DNA of 64,000 bases from Bacteroidota bacterium (lineage in GTDB: Bacteria > Bacteroidota > Bacteroidia > NS11-12g > UBA955), in contig JAUXOK010000027.1 in the NCBI GenBank assembly GCA_030682255.1, forward strand, positions 1 to 64,000, written 5' to 3'. The translations under genes and the position numbers were made by a program. The notes under the pieces are model-generated. The model saw only the letters and a program-made list of their open reading frames with translations, was not told the origin of the DNA and ran no database searches. Shown one piece after another: positions 9,398 to 17,959 of the stretch (its first letter is position 1; every line of letters starts with the position of its first letter).

Positions 9398-9483
9398 GCA
9401 CTGGTTATAACAGCACATACACGCTATTTCCCCTCCCTCAATCCAACGCTCACAGCGTGTATCTGCAAAACGTTATAGGGCAT
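9398..9483 (+). repeat. attC-3 (short form)
   Basis: Only about 75 bp between the boxes. R'' TTATAAC (9405-9411), extended GCACTGGTTATAAC, pairs with the start of cassette 2 (GTTATAACCAATGC) with one mismatch. R' is GTTATAG (9472-9478). The arms ATACACGCT and AGCGTGTAT are perfectly complementary and differ in sequence from every other site, while the outer AACAGCAC and ATCTGCAAAACGTT are kept. Confidence 0.85.
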
Positions 9484-9496
9484 TTAAAAAGACAGA

Positions 9497-10111
9497 ATGA
9501 AGCAAACAATTTATATATTCATATTCGCATTTGGACTTTTAAGTTTTCACAATTTGTTTGGACAAAAAGTAGACGGAAACAATATTGAGCCTAATTGCCA
9601 AAACAGGCAGACATATCTCACGAGTATGTTTGACAATTTTCTCATTGAATTAAAAAGCAACGATTCGTTAGAAAAATTTAAAACAGCCATTGATTCAATG
9701 AAAAAAGAGTGGTCTAAATCTGACAGTTCAAATATTCGATTCAGTTTATCAGATAAATGGAACTTGTTTTATTTTCAATTTTCCGGTTCGGAGCACCACT
9801 TTGTACCTTCGGGGATTCCTTTGGGGATTGATATTAATCGTTGTTACAATAGCACGAATAAAGATACGGTATTTACAAGCAAACAAATTTTTTGCGAATT
9901 TAACATTGGTGACAGTATATCCTTAAAAGATTACCCCTTAAAATATTTCCCGACCATTTATGAGAGAGTAGATGAATTTAACGCAAAATGGACAGCCATT
10001 CTACCCAATTCAGAATATTTAATCATTAGGATGGTTCATAGCTATCCTAACGGCAATGCGACAAGTTGGTATAAGGAACGAACTTATTATTTTAGTAAAG
10101 CAAAGAATTGA
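9497..10111 (+). CDS. Secreted protein of unknown function (cassette 3)
   Basis: A 204-residue protein with a clear signal peptide (MKQTIYIFIFAFGLLSFHNLFGQ, cleavage about residue 22). The mature part has no domain I recognise; it is mixed alpha/beta with no internal repeats or cysteine pattern beyond two early Cys positions. The ATG lies only 25 bp after the cut point of attC-3, leaving no room for a promoter, so it probably depends on read-through from outside. It is the only gene in a 775-bp cassette, the size and layout of a classical integron cassette. Confidence 0.75.
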   Translation: MKQTIYIFIFAFGLLSFHNLFGQKVDGNNIEPNCQNRQTYLTSMFDNFLIELKSNDSLEKFKTAIDSMKKEWSKSDSSNIRFSLSDKWNLFYFQFSGSEHHFVPSGIPLGIDINRCYNSTNKDTVFTSKQIFCEFNIGDSISLKDYPLKYFPTIYERVDEFNAKWTAILPNSEYLIIRMVHSYPNGNATSWYKERTYYFSKAKN

Positions 10112-10116
10112 AAAAA

Positions 10117-10260
10117 ACGCCCTATAACAGCACCTACAAGAAATTGGCGGTTCAGTGGTTAAATGAAGGTTTGTGCTTCGTATGAAGTTCAGTGCTGGCA
10201 GACAGTTTTCGTCTCCGAAATCGCCAACTTCTTTTAGCTGCAAACCGTTGGGTGCAAGCC
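10117..10260 (+). repeat. attC-4
   Basis: R'' CTATAAC (10122-10128), extended ACGCCCTATAAC, complements the start of cassette 3 (GTTATAGGGCAT). R' is GTTGGGT (10247-10253), which fits the classical GTTRRRY exactly. Arms CACCTACAAGAAATTGGCGG and CGCCAACTTCTTTTAGCTGC. Confidence 0.88.
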
Positions 10261-10344
10261 TAACAGACCGACCGCAAAACGACAAATACCACGATAGACA
10301 GAGAAAAAATCTTAAAAAAAATTTGTGAGAAAAGAAATTTGTTT

Positions 10345-10366
10345 TAAATTTGTCAAAAAATGACAA
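10345..10366 (+). promoter_or_regulatory. Promoter -7 box overlapping palindromic operator of XRE gene (cassette 4)
   Basis: TAAATTTG (10345-10352) is a TAnnTTTG -7 box. Its end forms the palindrome TTGTCA-AAAAA-TGACAA (10350-10366). The ATG at 10360 lies inside the right half, so either the transcript is almost leaderless or the second ATG at 10372 is used. Confidence 0.65.
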
Positions 10367-10686
10367 GTCAGATGAAAGAAACATTTGGAGAATATATAAA
10401 ACGACTTCGGACAGAAAACGAGTTGACACTTACTCAACTTGCTGCTAAACTTGACTTAGACTCTGCAAATCTTAGCAAAATTGAAAACAACAAAAGAGAA
10501 TTTGACGAAAAGCGTTTAGAACTTTTAGCAAATGTTTTCCATCTTGACTTGGCACAACTTCGGACTGAATTTTTCAGCGACATTATCGCAAAGAAAATTT
10601 ATGAGAACAACTGCGACAGCGAAACGCTGATTTTAGCAGAACAAAAAGTTGAATATTTAAAATCTAAAAATCTTACAACAATATGA
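10360..10686 (+). CDS. XRE-family regulator of a type II R-M system
   Basis: A 108-residue helix-turn-helix protein (104 residues if the ATG at 10372 is the start; that start lies outside the operator palindrome). The HTH spans about residues 12-66 ([20 protein letters not shown], then [17 protein letters not shown]). The C-terminal helix ending [11 protein letters not shown] resembles those of the regulators in cassettes 1 and 8. Its stop overlaps the methylase start by 4 bp (ATGA-type coupling). It is likely the controller that times methylase and endonuclease expression, repressing or tuning the promoter at 10345. Confidence 0.82.
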   Translation: MTSQMKETFGEYIKRLRTENELTLTQLAAKLDLDSANLSKIENNKREFDEKRLELLANVFHLDLAQLRTEFFSDIIAKKIYENNCDSETLILAEQKVEYLKSKNLTTI

Positions 10687-11723
10687 ATATAGTTTCTTTT
10701 TTCGCAGGTGCAGGTGGACTTGACCTCGGTTTTCAAAAAGCAGGATTTAATGTAATTTGGGCTAACGAATATGACAAAGAAATTTGGGAAACATACGAAA
10801 AAAACCATCCACACACAATTCTCGACAGAAGAAGTTTAGTAAATATTCCTGCTTATGAAGTTCCTGAATGTGATGGTATTATTGGTGGGCCACCTTGCCA
10901 AAGTTGGAGTGAAGCAGGTACAATGAAAGGAATTGAAGATAAAAGAGGTCAACTCTTTTACGATTTCATAAGAATATTAGAAGCTAAACAACCTAAATTT
11001 TTCCTTGCCGAAAATGTTAGTGGAATGCTTTTGGGCAGACATTCAGAAGCATTAGAAAACATAAAAGAAATGTTCAGAAATGCAGGAGTTGGTTACGAAC
11101 TCTCTTTTGAAATGGTTAATGCTTGTGATTACAACGTACCACAAGATAGAAAACGTGTAATATTTGTAGGGATTCGTAAAGACTTAGGTTTTAAATACCA
11201 ATTTCAAAAACCAAACTTTTCTAAGTTAACACTTCAAGAAACCATTTTTGATTTAAAAGACAATGTTTTACCAGCATTGCCTTACAACAAAACGAACGGT
11301 GAACAATGTGCTTTTCCAAATCACGAATATATGATTGGAGATTTTTCTACAATTTTTATGTCAAGAAATAGAGTTAGAAGTTGGGATGAACAATCGTTTA
11401 CAATTCAAGCAGGTGGCAGACACGCTCCTATTCATCCACAAGCACCCAAAATGAAATTCATAGAGCAAAATATTAGGGTTTTTGTTCCGGGAAAAGAGCA
11501 TTTATACAGACGTTTGAGTGTTAGAGAGTGTGCGAGAATCCAAACTTTTCCAGATGATTTTATATTCCATTACACGAGTGTTCCAGCAGGTTATAAAATG
11601 ATTGGAAATGCTGTTCCTGTTAATCTAGCAAAATTTCTTGCGGAGACAATTAAGCAACAACTAAAACAGCACACATCAACAAAAGAATTAAAAATTAAAC
11701 AACAAGAAGCCGTAGCAGTATGA
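10683..11723 (+). CDS. DNA cytosine-C5 methyltransferase
   Basis: A 346-residue C5-cytosine methylase. Motif I is [12 protein letters not shown] (residues 5-16, SAM binding), motif [14 protein letters not shown] (about 68-79) carries the catalytic Cys, motif VI is AENV (about 108), motif VIII is QDRKRVIF, and motifs IX-X are at [15 protein letters not shown] and IGNAVP near the C-terminus. The variable region between VIII and IX is the target-recognition domain. It is coupled to the XRE gene upstream and overlaps the endonuclease gene by 4 bp. Given the NgoPII-type partner, methylation within GGCC is the likely specificity (inference from the partner family). Confidence 0.93.
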   Translation: MNIVSFFAGAGGLDLGFQKAGFNVIWANEYDKEIWETYEKNHPHTILDRRSLVNIPAYEVPECDGIIGGPPCQSWSEAGTMKGIEDKRGQLFYDFIRILEAKQPKFFLAENVSGMLLGRHSEALENIKEMFRNAGVGYELSFEMVNACDYNVPQDRKRVIFVGIRKDLGFKYQFQKPNFSKLTLQETIFDLKDNVLPALPYNKTNGEQCAFPNHEYMIGDFSTIFMSRNRVRSWDEQSFTIQAGGRHAPIHPQAPKMKFIEQNIRVFVPGKEHLYRRLSVRECARIQTFPDDFIFHYTSVPAGYKMIGNAVPVNLAKFLAETIKQQLKQHTSTKELKIKQQEAVAV

Positions 11724-12559
11724 CAAATATTTTAGAAGCAATTGTAAATATTGCGAATAACCCAGTTGTTGCAATTAGAAATCATTACACAGGTAGGAAC
11801 AGAGCTAACAATGTTGGAGAAGCATTAGAAATGTTTGTAAAAGACGCTTTTGCAAATACCATTCAAGAGCAGGACGAACAAATTAAGAACACTCGATACA
11901 ATCAAGTATTTTCTTGGCTTGGAAATCAAAATCACCCACCTGATATAATGATTAAGCAAGGTGATGCTATTGAAGTAAAGAAAACCCAAAGTGCAAATAG
12001 TGATTTAGCATTAAATAGTTCTTATCCAAAATCAAATATTCAGTCCAACAGCAATATGATAACACAAGAGTGCAGAACTTGTGAAAATTGGACTGAAAAA
12101 GACTTGATTTATTGCGTTGGACATACAACTGATGATTCTATAAAATCTCTATGGATGGTCTATGGCAACATTTATGCGGCCAAACACGAAACCTACCAAA
12201 TCATTAAGCAAAAAATCACAGACGGAATAAATGAAATTCCAAATGTTGAACTTGCTGAAACCAATGAATTAGGAAGAGTAAACAGAGTTGACCCACTTGG
12301 AATAACAAATTTGAGAATCCGTGGTATGTGGCAAATTCAAAATCCACGAAGAGTTTTTAATTATTTACATACAACAGGAGACACTTTTGAACTTGTTTCA
12401 GTTATTCCGTCCAACAAATACAACTCATTTCCTTCTGATAGTAAAAACAAAATTGAAAACTTGGGTAATCCGAATTTAAGTATTGCAGATGTTCAAGTTA
12501 AAGACCCGAATAATCCAGCGAATTTAATTGACGCAAAACTTATAATTTTCAAACTATAA
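11720..12559 (+). CDS. NgoPII-family type II restriction endonuclease
   Basis: A 279-residue protein matching the NgoPII endonuclease family as I know it: the N-terminal SRNRANN-like segment (here [20 protein letters not shown]), then [25 protein letters not shown] (about residues 65-90), which contains the PD...ExK catalytic residues. A CRTC...C pattern (ECRTCENW, about 114-121) may bind metal. NgoPII cuts GGCC; the specificity here is inferred. It is the last gene of cassette 4, with XRE, methylase and endonuclease overlapping by 4 bp each, making a compact complete R-M system in 2.5 kb. Confidence 0.88.
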   Translation: MTNILEAIVNIANNPVVAIRNHYTGRNRANNVGEALEMFVKDAFANTIQEQDEQIKNTRYNQVFSWLGNQNHPPDIMIKQGDAIEVKKTQSANSDLALNSSYPKSNIQSNSNMITQECRTCENWTEKDLIYCVGHTTDDSIKSLWMVYGNIYAAKHETYQIIKQKITDGINEIPNVELAETNELGRVNRVDPLGITNLRIRGMWQIQNPRRVFNYLHTTGDTFELVSVIPSNKYNSFPSDSKNKIENLGNPNLSIADVQVKDPNNPANLIDAKLIIFKL

Positions 12560-12598
12560 AACATTGACTAACTCACAAATAGACAACGTAAAACAGAA

Positions 12599-12744
12599 GG
12601 CCAGCACCCAACAGCAGTTTGGCAAAATGGCGGGTTTAGTGCTAAATTGAACATTCAGTTTTAAAAAGAAGTTTAGTTCTAAATTGAAAGTAAGTGCTTC
12701 AAAACCCGCCACTTCGCCAAGCTGCGAAACGTTGTAAGCAATGG
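12599..12744 (+). repeat. attC-5
   Basis: R'' ACCCAAC (12606-12612), extended GGCCAGCACCCAAC, complements the start of cassette 4 (GTTGGGTGCAAGCC). R' is GTTGTAA (12731-12737). Arms CAGTTTGGCAAAATGGCGGG and CCGCCACTTCGCCAAGCTGC. Confidence 0.87.
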
Positions 12745-12785
12745 TGTTGAACCGTATCCATAAAATAAAATTTAGATTAAAATAA

Positions 12786-12817
12786 TTTGCTCAAATAAAA
12801 TTTCGTTTATACTTTCG
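12786..12817 (+). promoter_or_regulatory. Promoter of cassette 5
   Basis: TTTG (12786-12789), 20 bp, then TACTTTCG (12810-12817). This fits the Bacteroidota -33/-7 pattern with one mismatch in the -7 box. The ATG of the first reading frame follows at 12840. Confidence 0.5.
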
Positions 12818-12839
12818 CAACATACAAATCAATAAATCT

Positions 12840-14584
12840 ATGTCAGAAACAAACTTCTCCTCTTGCGCAAATCCAGAACCATTTATCAGGCTGGGTGCTG
12901 CAACCAAAGTTCCAAAATTGAGGTATAGCCTTCCTCAAAGTTCATGTTTAGAATCCAAAGGATATATTCCGCTTGACATTCCGAGTGCTTGGTTTAAGCC
13001 TGACCCAAGTATTGGAGCAGCTCCTACAGATAACTTTTGGGATGTTATTGCAAGTCCGGGAGTTGATGTAAATTGGTGAAAGGTGCTTTCAGCAATATGC
13101 TTGTAAATACCGTACAAACAGAACCAGTCATTGGTGTAGTTGGAGGTCCTTCGTTAGTTCTTGCAGACGGTATTGGTCCGATAATAAGTGGACTTGCAGG
13201 AGGTGAAGCAACTTTTGTTGTGAATCCTGCAACTGAAAACACTGTCGTTGCAGGGCAGACTGTTTCTGTTTTGGCTGAGCAAGCAATAAGCGGAATACTT
13301 CCTGTAATTTATGACGACACATTTGGCAGAAAAAGAGTAAGGTATCAACCTAAGCCTAAATCCATAAAACCCACAATTAGTATTGTTGAGCATTATAGAA
13401 CCTGTCACTATTTGGGAGATTATGGTGCTGGCAGAACATTAAAAACTTTCAGTTTATTACCCGGTGAAAAAACCAAAATTAGCATCAGAAGTTATAAACA
13501 AGTTGTAAGTCAATCCCGAATCACAGAAAACGTACTTGACAGTTTTAGCGAAGAAAGTTCAAACGAATTAGAACAATTAATTGAACAGGAAACTCACAGG
13601 AAAGATGTAACAGACAGTACATCTATAAAATCGAGTGAAATTGGAGGAGGATTAAATATACAGATACCACTTACCAAAAAAATTAGCTTAGGTCTTAGTG
13701 GAGGCGGGGGAGTAAGTAAGAGTAGTACGACCAACTCGCTTAGGGAGGCTAGTATAAGAGCATTAAACTCTTCTATTTCAAAACAAGCCTCTCGCTCATC
13801 ATCTGCACGAAACATTGAAGTAAATACCGAAGAAAGCATTACACAAACCAGCGAAGAAGAAAACACAGTAATACGTGAAATTGAAAATATCAATTACAGT
13901 CGCACCCTTAATTTTGTTTTCAGACAATTGCTTCAAGAATATATAAGTGTGACCTACCTTGAGGATATTTCCATAGTATTCAGCAACGGATACCCTGAAA
14001 GCAGACGTGTTATAAAGTTAAGCCAGTTGCAGGAATTTTTAGAAGAACTTATTCTTGATCCTCATGTAGATAATGTGAGAGATGCAATCCTTGCCGAGCT
14101 TTCTAGCATATACGACCACACTGGAACAAGACAATGTTTCATAGAAAAGCGCCTTGAAGAAATTTACAATTGGGAAACACCCGCTGCTTTAGTTCGTACT
14201 ATTGAGTATTTCAGAAAAAAAGCAGATTTATTCCAAAATTATGTAAGTGATTCAGGAGACCCTGATAGTTTTGAAGTAACTGTACCGTGAATAATTCTTG
14301 ACGTAACCAAGCGTATTTTACGCACTGATTCTTTAATAGTAGAAGCATTGCTAGGACAAGGCGAAGCATTGGATTGCTACAATATGCAACGCCAGTGGGA
14401 GGACACCGTTAGAGTGAAACTTGAAAATCAAGAGCGAGAGCAGCGCATGGAAATAATAAACCTTCAAGACACACCTGCTGAGAAAGCGGATAAATACAAG
14501 AAGGTATTCACAGACTGCTGTGATGTACCACAAAGTGGCGGTTGTGGTTGTTTTGGAAGTTCAACACCTCAAAATCCTGAATAA
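12840..14584 (+). pseudogene. Broken about 581-residue gene preceding effector pairs (frameshift plus nonsense)
   Basis: Three consecutive reading frames form one gene. The first (12840-13079) ends GVDVNW-stop; inserting one G after TGG near 13075 gives VNWVKGAFSNML and joins the 13073-14290 frame. That frame stops at TGA 14288-14290 and continues in the same frame with IILDVTKRILRTDSLIVEALLGQGEALD to 14584. The rebuilt protein has a Gly/Ala-rich segment, a Ser/Thr-rich coiled region (about 180-270) and a C-terminus ending TDCCDVPQSGGCGCFGSS. I do not recognise the family. Position before two effectors suggests a delivery or carrier role. Alternatives are sequencing errors, or a short first peptide coupled through GTGA at 13076. 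Confidence 0.65.
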
Positions 14585-14586
14585 CT

Positions 14587-15390
14587 ATGAGTAAATGGAT
14601 TGAAAATACGCAGAAGTGGCTGGATGCTCCTAAAAAATGGGAAAGGAAAGTTGATAAGTGGTTTGAGAATTCAGAAAAAGTACTTGTACAAGATGATTCC
14701 TTTTCAGGTTTAGCTGACTCAGCAGATAAATTAGCTGCTAATTCATTGGTAATGGACTATTATTCTCATTTTGAGAAAGGCACATATGGATTTTTCTTTT
14801 CTCCAAACCCAAAATTAAATTCTGCAACTAAACGTCCTTCAAAATTTAGTAGTTGGGATGATTGGGATTTATTGGCACCCAATCAAATTAGAACTTTATC
14901 TGTTTTAGGAGGCTTTAAAGAGGATGCAACTGACGTGATAAGAAATAATACTGATTTAGACAAACTAAAAGCGGCATATATTGTCTGGCCATCTAATCTT
15001 TATAGTGTTTTTTGGCAAAATGAGAAGTTTAAAGGTGTTTGGACTTGTAATATTTTTGTTGGTGATGCCATTTACTTATGGAAAAAAAATGCCATTATCA
15101 ATGACAATAGACATTATTTCGGACCTTCTGATATTAAGGATGGTAAAGGACCATTCAAAAAGGTTACGAATAATAAAGTATCAAGGGGGTGTATTGTAGT
15201 TTTTGGTAACACACATACAGAAATTATTACAAGCATAAAAAAATACAAATTTGCTGATGACGGTTTTTGCTCAATTGGTGCTGGACGTGGTAATAGGAGT
15301 TCAACAGGTACGATACGATGTGACGGCAGTATGAATCCTGATGAAACTCGCGAAATTGAAAATCCAAATAATACATATTATACCTTGTAA
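14587..15390 (+). CDS. Putative peptidoglycan amidase effector (NlpC/P60- or CHAP-like)
   Basis: A 267-residue protein without signal peptide. Residues 1-25 (MSKWIENTQKWLDAPKKWER) are nearly identical to the start of the Tae4-like protein at 15954, suggesting a shared delivery leader. The C-terminal domain has a candidate catalytic Cys in WTCNIFVGDAIYLW (about residues 156-169) and His in VVFGNTHTEIITSI (about 208-221), the order and spacing of papain-like cell-wall amidases. The following gene starts at its stop (TAATG) and encodes a lipoprotein, which fits an immunity protein. Enzyme class is inferred from these motifs only; secretion system unknown. Confidence 0.6.
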   Translation: MSKWIENTQKWLDAPKKWERKVDKWFENSEKVLVQDDSFSGLADSADKLAANSLVMDYYSHFEKGTYGFFFSPNPKLNSATKRPSKFSSWDDWDLLAPNQIRTLSVLGGFKEDATDVIRNNTDLDKLKAAYIVWPSNLYSVFWQNEKFKGVWTCNIFVGDAIYLWKKNAIINDNRHYFGPSDIKDGKGPFKKVTNNKVSRGCIVVFGNTHTEIITSIKKYKFADDGFCSIGAGRGNRSSTGTIRCDGSMNPDETREIENPNNTYYTL

Positions 15391-15806
15391 TGTTAAATAG
15401 AGAAAATATTTTACTCCACTTATTTTCAATAATCATTGCATCATGCAATATGAATAATCCAAGTAATATTGAATTATATGACTGTGAAAATGTATTCCAT
15501 GATAGATCTGTTGTATTAAATGGTGTGCTTTATATCAATACAAAAGATTCGTTAATTTTTCATAATCTTGATTTAATTAATCAAATGCGATATGGAAGAA
15601 AAATGCACTTGATACCTTGTAATGAAAATTTGAAGAATTATATTTTTCGTGAATACGACATATTTTTATATCTCAAAAATCATGAAGACAATTTTTGGGT
15701 ATCAATAGAGGGTCAGTTTTTGACACCCGATACACTCAGACGACCACAACAATTCATAATAAAATCAATCTCTATTATAGACACTTTGAATTCTAATTAC
15801 AAATGA
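15390..15806 (+). CDS. Putative immunity lipoprotein for the amidase effector
   Basis: A 138-residue protein with a lipoprotein signal (HLFSIIIASCNM, lipid Cys about residue 19). It begins at the last base of the effector stop codon, so the two are translationally coupled. A periplasmic, membrane-anchored location is where peptidoglycan-amidase immunity proteins act. There is no recognisable domain; the mature part is mostly beta with several Cys residues. The role is inferred from position and localisation. Confidence 0.6.
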   Translation: MLNRENILLHLFSIIIASCNMNNPSNIELYDCENVFHDRSVVLNGVLYINTKDSLIFHNLDLINQMRYGRKMHLIPCNENLKNYIFREYDIFLYLKNHEDNFWVSIEGQFLTPDTLRRPQQFIIKSISIIDTLNSNYK

Positions 15807-15858
15807 CAAAGGTTATCATAATACGAAAGCAATGGTTATGTAATAAAAAGAAGAAAGA

Positions 15859-15951
15859 ATGAAAGAAAGGATAATTACCGATTGCTGCGATGTTCCACAA
15901 AGTGGCGGTTGTGGTTGTTTTGGAAGTTCAACACCTCAAAATCCTGAATAG
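15859..15951 (+). pseudogene. Duplicated 3' tail of the upstream gene (30 codons)
   Basis: A short frame, MKERIITDCCDVPQSGGCGC then FGSSTPQNPE, ends with the same 22 residues as the broken gene at 12840-14584. The DNA match also continues past the stop into the leader of the next effector (compare 14510-14610 with 15884-15985). It looks like the scar of a duplication or recombination that added the second effector pair, rather than a functional peptide. Confidence 0.7.
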
Positions 15952-15953
15952 TT

Positions 15954-16553
15954 ATGAGTAAGTGGCTTGATAATACAAATAAGTGGATGGATGCTCCTAA
16001 AAAGTGGGAAAGAGGTGTCGAGAAATGGAAGGTAGAAGAGTCTTCACATTTTTTAGCTCAAACTCGTCCGTCATGGGATATGGTTTTTGAGGGCTACCCT
16101 AAAAATGAAGCTGGTGATGACGATTTAGATGCAGATTCTGTTTTCAAATCAATTTTAGGGGATGATTATGATAGACTTATATTTACAAACGCATGTGCAA
16201 CTAGGGTTTCATTAGGTTTACTTAATGGTGGCGTAAATGTTAAAAAGGATTTTTTAATTCAAAAGGGAAAATATAAAGGGAAAGGATTCATTGCAAGTGC
16301 AATAAATCTTAAAAAATGGTTAGAAATGGAAGGAGTTTGGGGTCAACCTGATGAGAAAATTGTTGGTCCAGCAGATTTAACAGACGTACAAAATACAATT
16401 GGTGCTAAAAACGGTGTATATACAATAATTGGAGGTTTTGGTGCTGGTGTCTCTGGACATGCAACATTGTGGGTAGGAGCAAATAAAAATGTTATAGGAG
16501 AACATAATTATATATCTTTGGGAGGTGACATATATTTTTGGGAATTAACATGA
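15954..16553 (+). CDS. Tae4-like type VI amidase effector
   Basis: A 199-residue protein matching the Tae4 peptidoglycan amidase pattern: RPSWDMVFEGYPKN (about residues 37-50), the catalytic Cys in FTNACATRVSLGLLNGG (about 80-96), a WLEMEGVWGQPDE segment, and the catalytic His in GVSGHATLWVGA (about 163-174). Tae4 enzymes cleave the D-Glu-mDAP bond of Gram-negative peptidoglycan in the periplasm of rival cells. The first about 22 residues (MSKWLDNTNKWMDAPKKWER) match the leader of the amidase at 14587. It overlaps the following signal-peptide gene by 4 bp (ATGA). The active residues are intact. Confidence 0.85.
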   Translation: MSKWLDNTNKWMDAPKKWERGVEKWKVEESSHFLAQTRPSWDMVFEGYPKNEAGDDDLDADSVFKSILGDDYDRLIFTNACATRVSLGLLNGGVNVKKDFLIQKGKYKGKGFIASAINLKKWLEMEGVWGQPDEKIVGPADLTDVQNTIGAKNGVYTIIGGFGAGVSGHATLWVGANKNVIGEHNYISLGGDIYFWELT

Positions 16554-17002
16554 GAAGAAATATATTTTTACTTATTTCATTGATTCTATTCCAACTTTCT
16601 GCAAACGGGAGTGATTCTCTTTTTACGAGAGTTCAACAAAAGCTAATTGAAGACAGTGAAACATTCAATTGTTTTAAAGAATTGTATGTAGCGTATTATG
16701 AAGATAAGAAAGCTAATTTGGAAATACGAAATGAAACTTATGATAGTCTTTATATTATATATTACAATAAAGGATTGCCATTAGTAAGACTTATAAAAAG
16801 GGAAAGTTTAGATAGCTGTTTCTCGCTTTTATATTTTAAAAAGTCCATTTTTAAAAGGAGATCATTTAAGAGAGAATATAATAATCTTATTACCAGTTAT
16901 AGCAATTTTAATGCTGATAATGATATTGGTGCAAAGGGCTCTCAAAAAGAGTATTTCTTAATGTATTTAGAACATTACTATATTATCCCTAAATCAAATT
17001 AA
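16550..17002 (+). CDS. Putative periplasmic immunity protein (Tai4-like role)
   Basis: A 150-residue protein with a signal peptide (MRRNIFLLISLILFQLSANG, cleavage about residue 19). The ATG at 16550 is chosen over the TTG at 16538 because it overlaps the Tae4 stop as ATGA. The mature part is helical and rich in Tyr and Lys, of the size of Tai4 immunity proteins, but I see no definite sequence match. Role inferred from effector-immunity coupling and periplasmic targeting. It is the last gene of cassette 5. Confidence 0.65.
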   Translation: MRRNIFLLISLILFQLSANGSDSLFTRVQQKLIEDSETFNCFKELYVAYYEDKKANLEIRNETYDSLYIIYYNKGLPLVRLIKRESLDSCFSLLYFKKSIFKRRSFKREYNNLITSYSNFNADNDIGAKGSQKEYFLMYLEHYYIIPKSN

Positions 17003-17065
17003 TACAAACATTTTAGGTAGTTTCGAGACTTAACAAACATGCTGTAAAGAAGCAAGAATAACGAA

Positions 17066-17208
17066 CCACAGCTTACAACAGCACCTACAAGAAATTGGCG
17101 GTGCAATGTTCCGCAGACACATTTGTGATTAATCAAAATTTGGTTCTCCGCATTAAATTTATGGTAAAATTCGCCAACTTCTTGTAGCTGCAAAACGTTA
17201 CCTGCAAC
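17066..17208 (+). repeat. attC-6
   Basis: R'' TTACAAC (17073-17079), extended CCACAGCTTACAAC, pairs with the start of cassette 5 (GTTGTAAGCAATGG) apart from two central bases. R' is GTTACCT (17197-17203). Arms CACCTACAAGAAATTGGCGG and CGCCAACTTCTTGTAGCTGC. Confidence 0.88.
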
Positions 17209-17230
17209 TGTAACAACGACACGTTCAACA

Positions 17231-17791
17231 ATGAAATTCATCAAACGAACATTTATAACCATATTAATCCTAACGACAGTTGGACTTTTGTTTCGTGGGT
17301 GGTTTTACAGACATTTAGTGACTTATAAATCGGTTGGACTTCGGACCAATTATTCAGCAACAGACAAAATACTTACCGACTTTATTGACGCAAATAATGA
17401 TACACAAACCGACCTTGACATTAAGCAAATTATCAAACTTGGACTTTCAATAACTTCGAGTCAACTCAACTTTACTGCTGACAAAAACGACACTGACCCA
17501 AACAAACTGATTACTTCCAAGACAGCACATTGCGTTGGTTATGCTACATTCTTTGCGACAACTTGCAACTACCTTTTAGAAAAGTATAACCTTTCAGACA
17601 CTTGGAATGCCAAACCGCAAGTCGGACAACTTTATTTTCTTGGGACAAACATTCACAAATATTTCAATTCTACATTTTTCAAAGACCACGACTTTGTGAC
17701 GATTGAAAATAAAAAAACTGGAGAAAAATATGCAGTTGACCCAACTGTGAACGATTACTTATACATTGACTTCATAACATATTCTAAATGA
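17231..17791 (+). CDS. Membrane-anchored transglutaminase-like protein (cassette 6)
   Basis: A 186-residue protein with an N-terminal membrane anchor (about residues 8-26, FITILILTTVGLLFRGW). A transglutaminase-type Cys-His-Asp triad is visible: Cys in SKTAHCVGYATFFA (about 99), His in FFKDHDFVTIEN (about 153) and Asp in KYAVDPTVNDYL (about 170). Such domains are often cysteine peptidases in bacteria. It is a single-gene cassette, and its leader of about 33 bp leaves no room for a promoter. Codons are GAC/AAC-rich, unlike the core genes at the right end, suggesting foreign origin. Substrate unknown. Confidence 0.7.
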   Translation: MKFIKRTFITILILTTVGLLFRGWFYRHLVTYKSVGLRTNYSATDKILTDFIDANNDTQTDLDIKQIIKLGLSITSSQLNFTADKNDTDPNKLITSKTAHCVGYATFFATTCNYLLEKYNLSDTWNAKPQVGQLYFLGTNIHKYFNSTFFKDHDFVTIENKKTGEKYAVDPTVNDYLYIDFITYSK

Positions 17792-17814
17792 TAAACAAAG
17801 CGGACATAAAAACA

Positions 17815-17957
17815 GCAGCAGGTAACAGCCGTTTTGCAAAAGCGGGGGTTTCGTGCTTCTATGAAAGTGAAGTACTAAATTCAAGCTTTGTGCATCTAAT
17901 AAAGTTTAGTGCTAAAAATCCCCGCCTTCGCAAAGCGGCAAAACGTTAGTAGCCATT
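17815..17957 (+). repeat. attC-7
   Basis: R'' AGGTAAC (17820-17826), extended GCAGCAGGTAAC, complements the start of cassette 6 (GTTACCTGCAAC). R' is GTTAGTA (17945-17951). Arms CCGTTTTGCAAAAGCGGGGG and CCCCGCCTTCGCAAAGCGGC. Its interior is almost identical to attC-8. Confidence 0.88.
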
Positions 17958-17959
17958 TT

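Noticed and set aside
10019-10429. 136-codon minus-strand frame
   Set aside because: Overlaps the cassette 3 gene, attC-4 and the XRE promoter and operator; a shadow frame.
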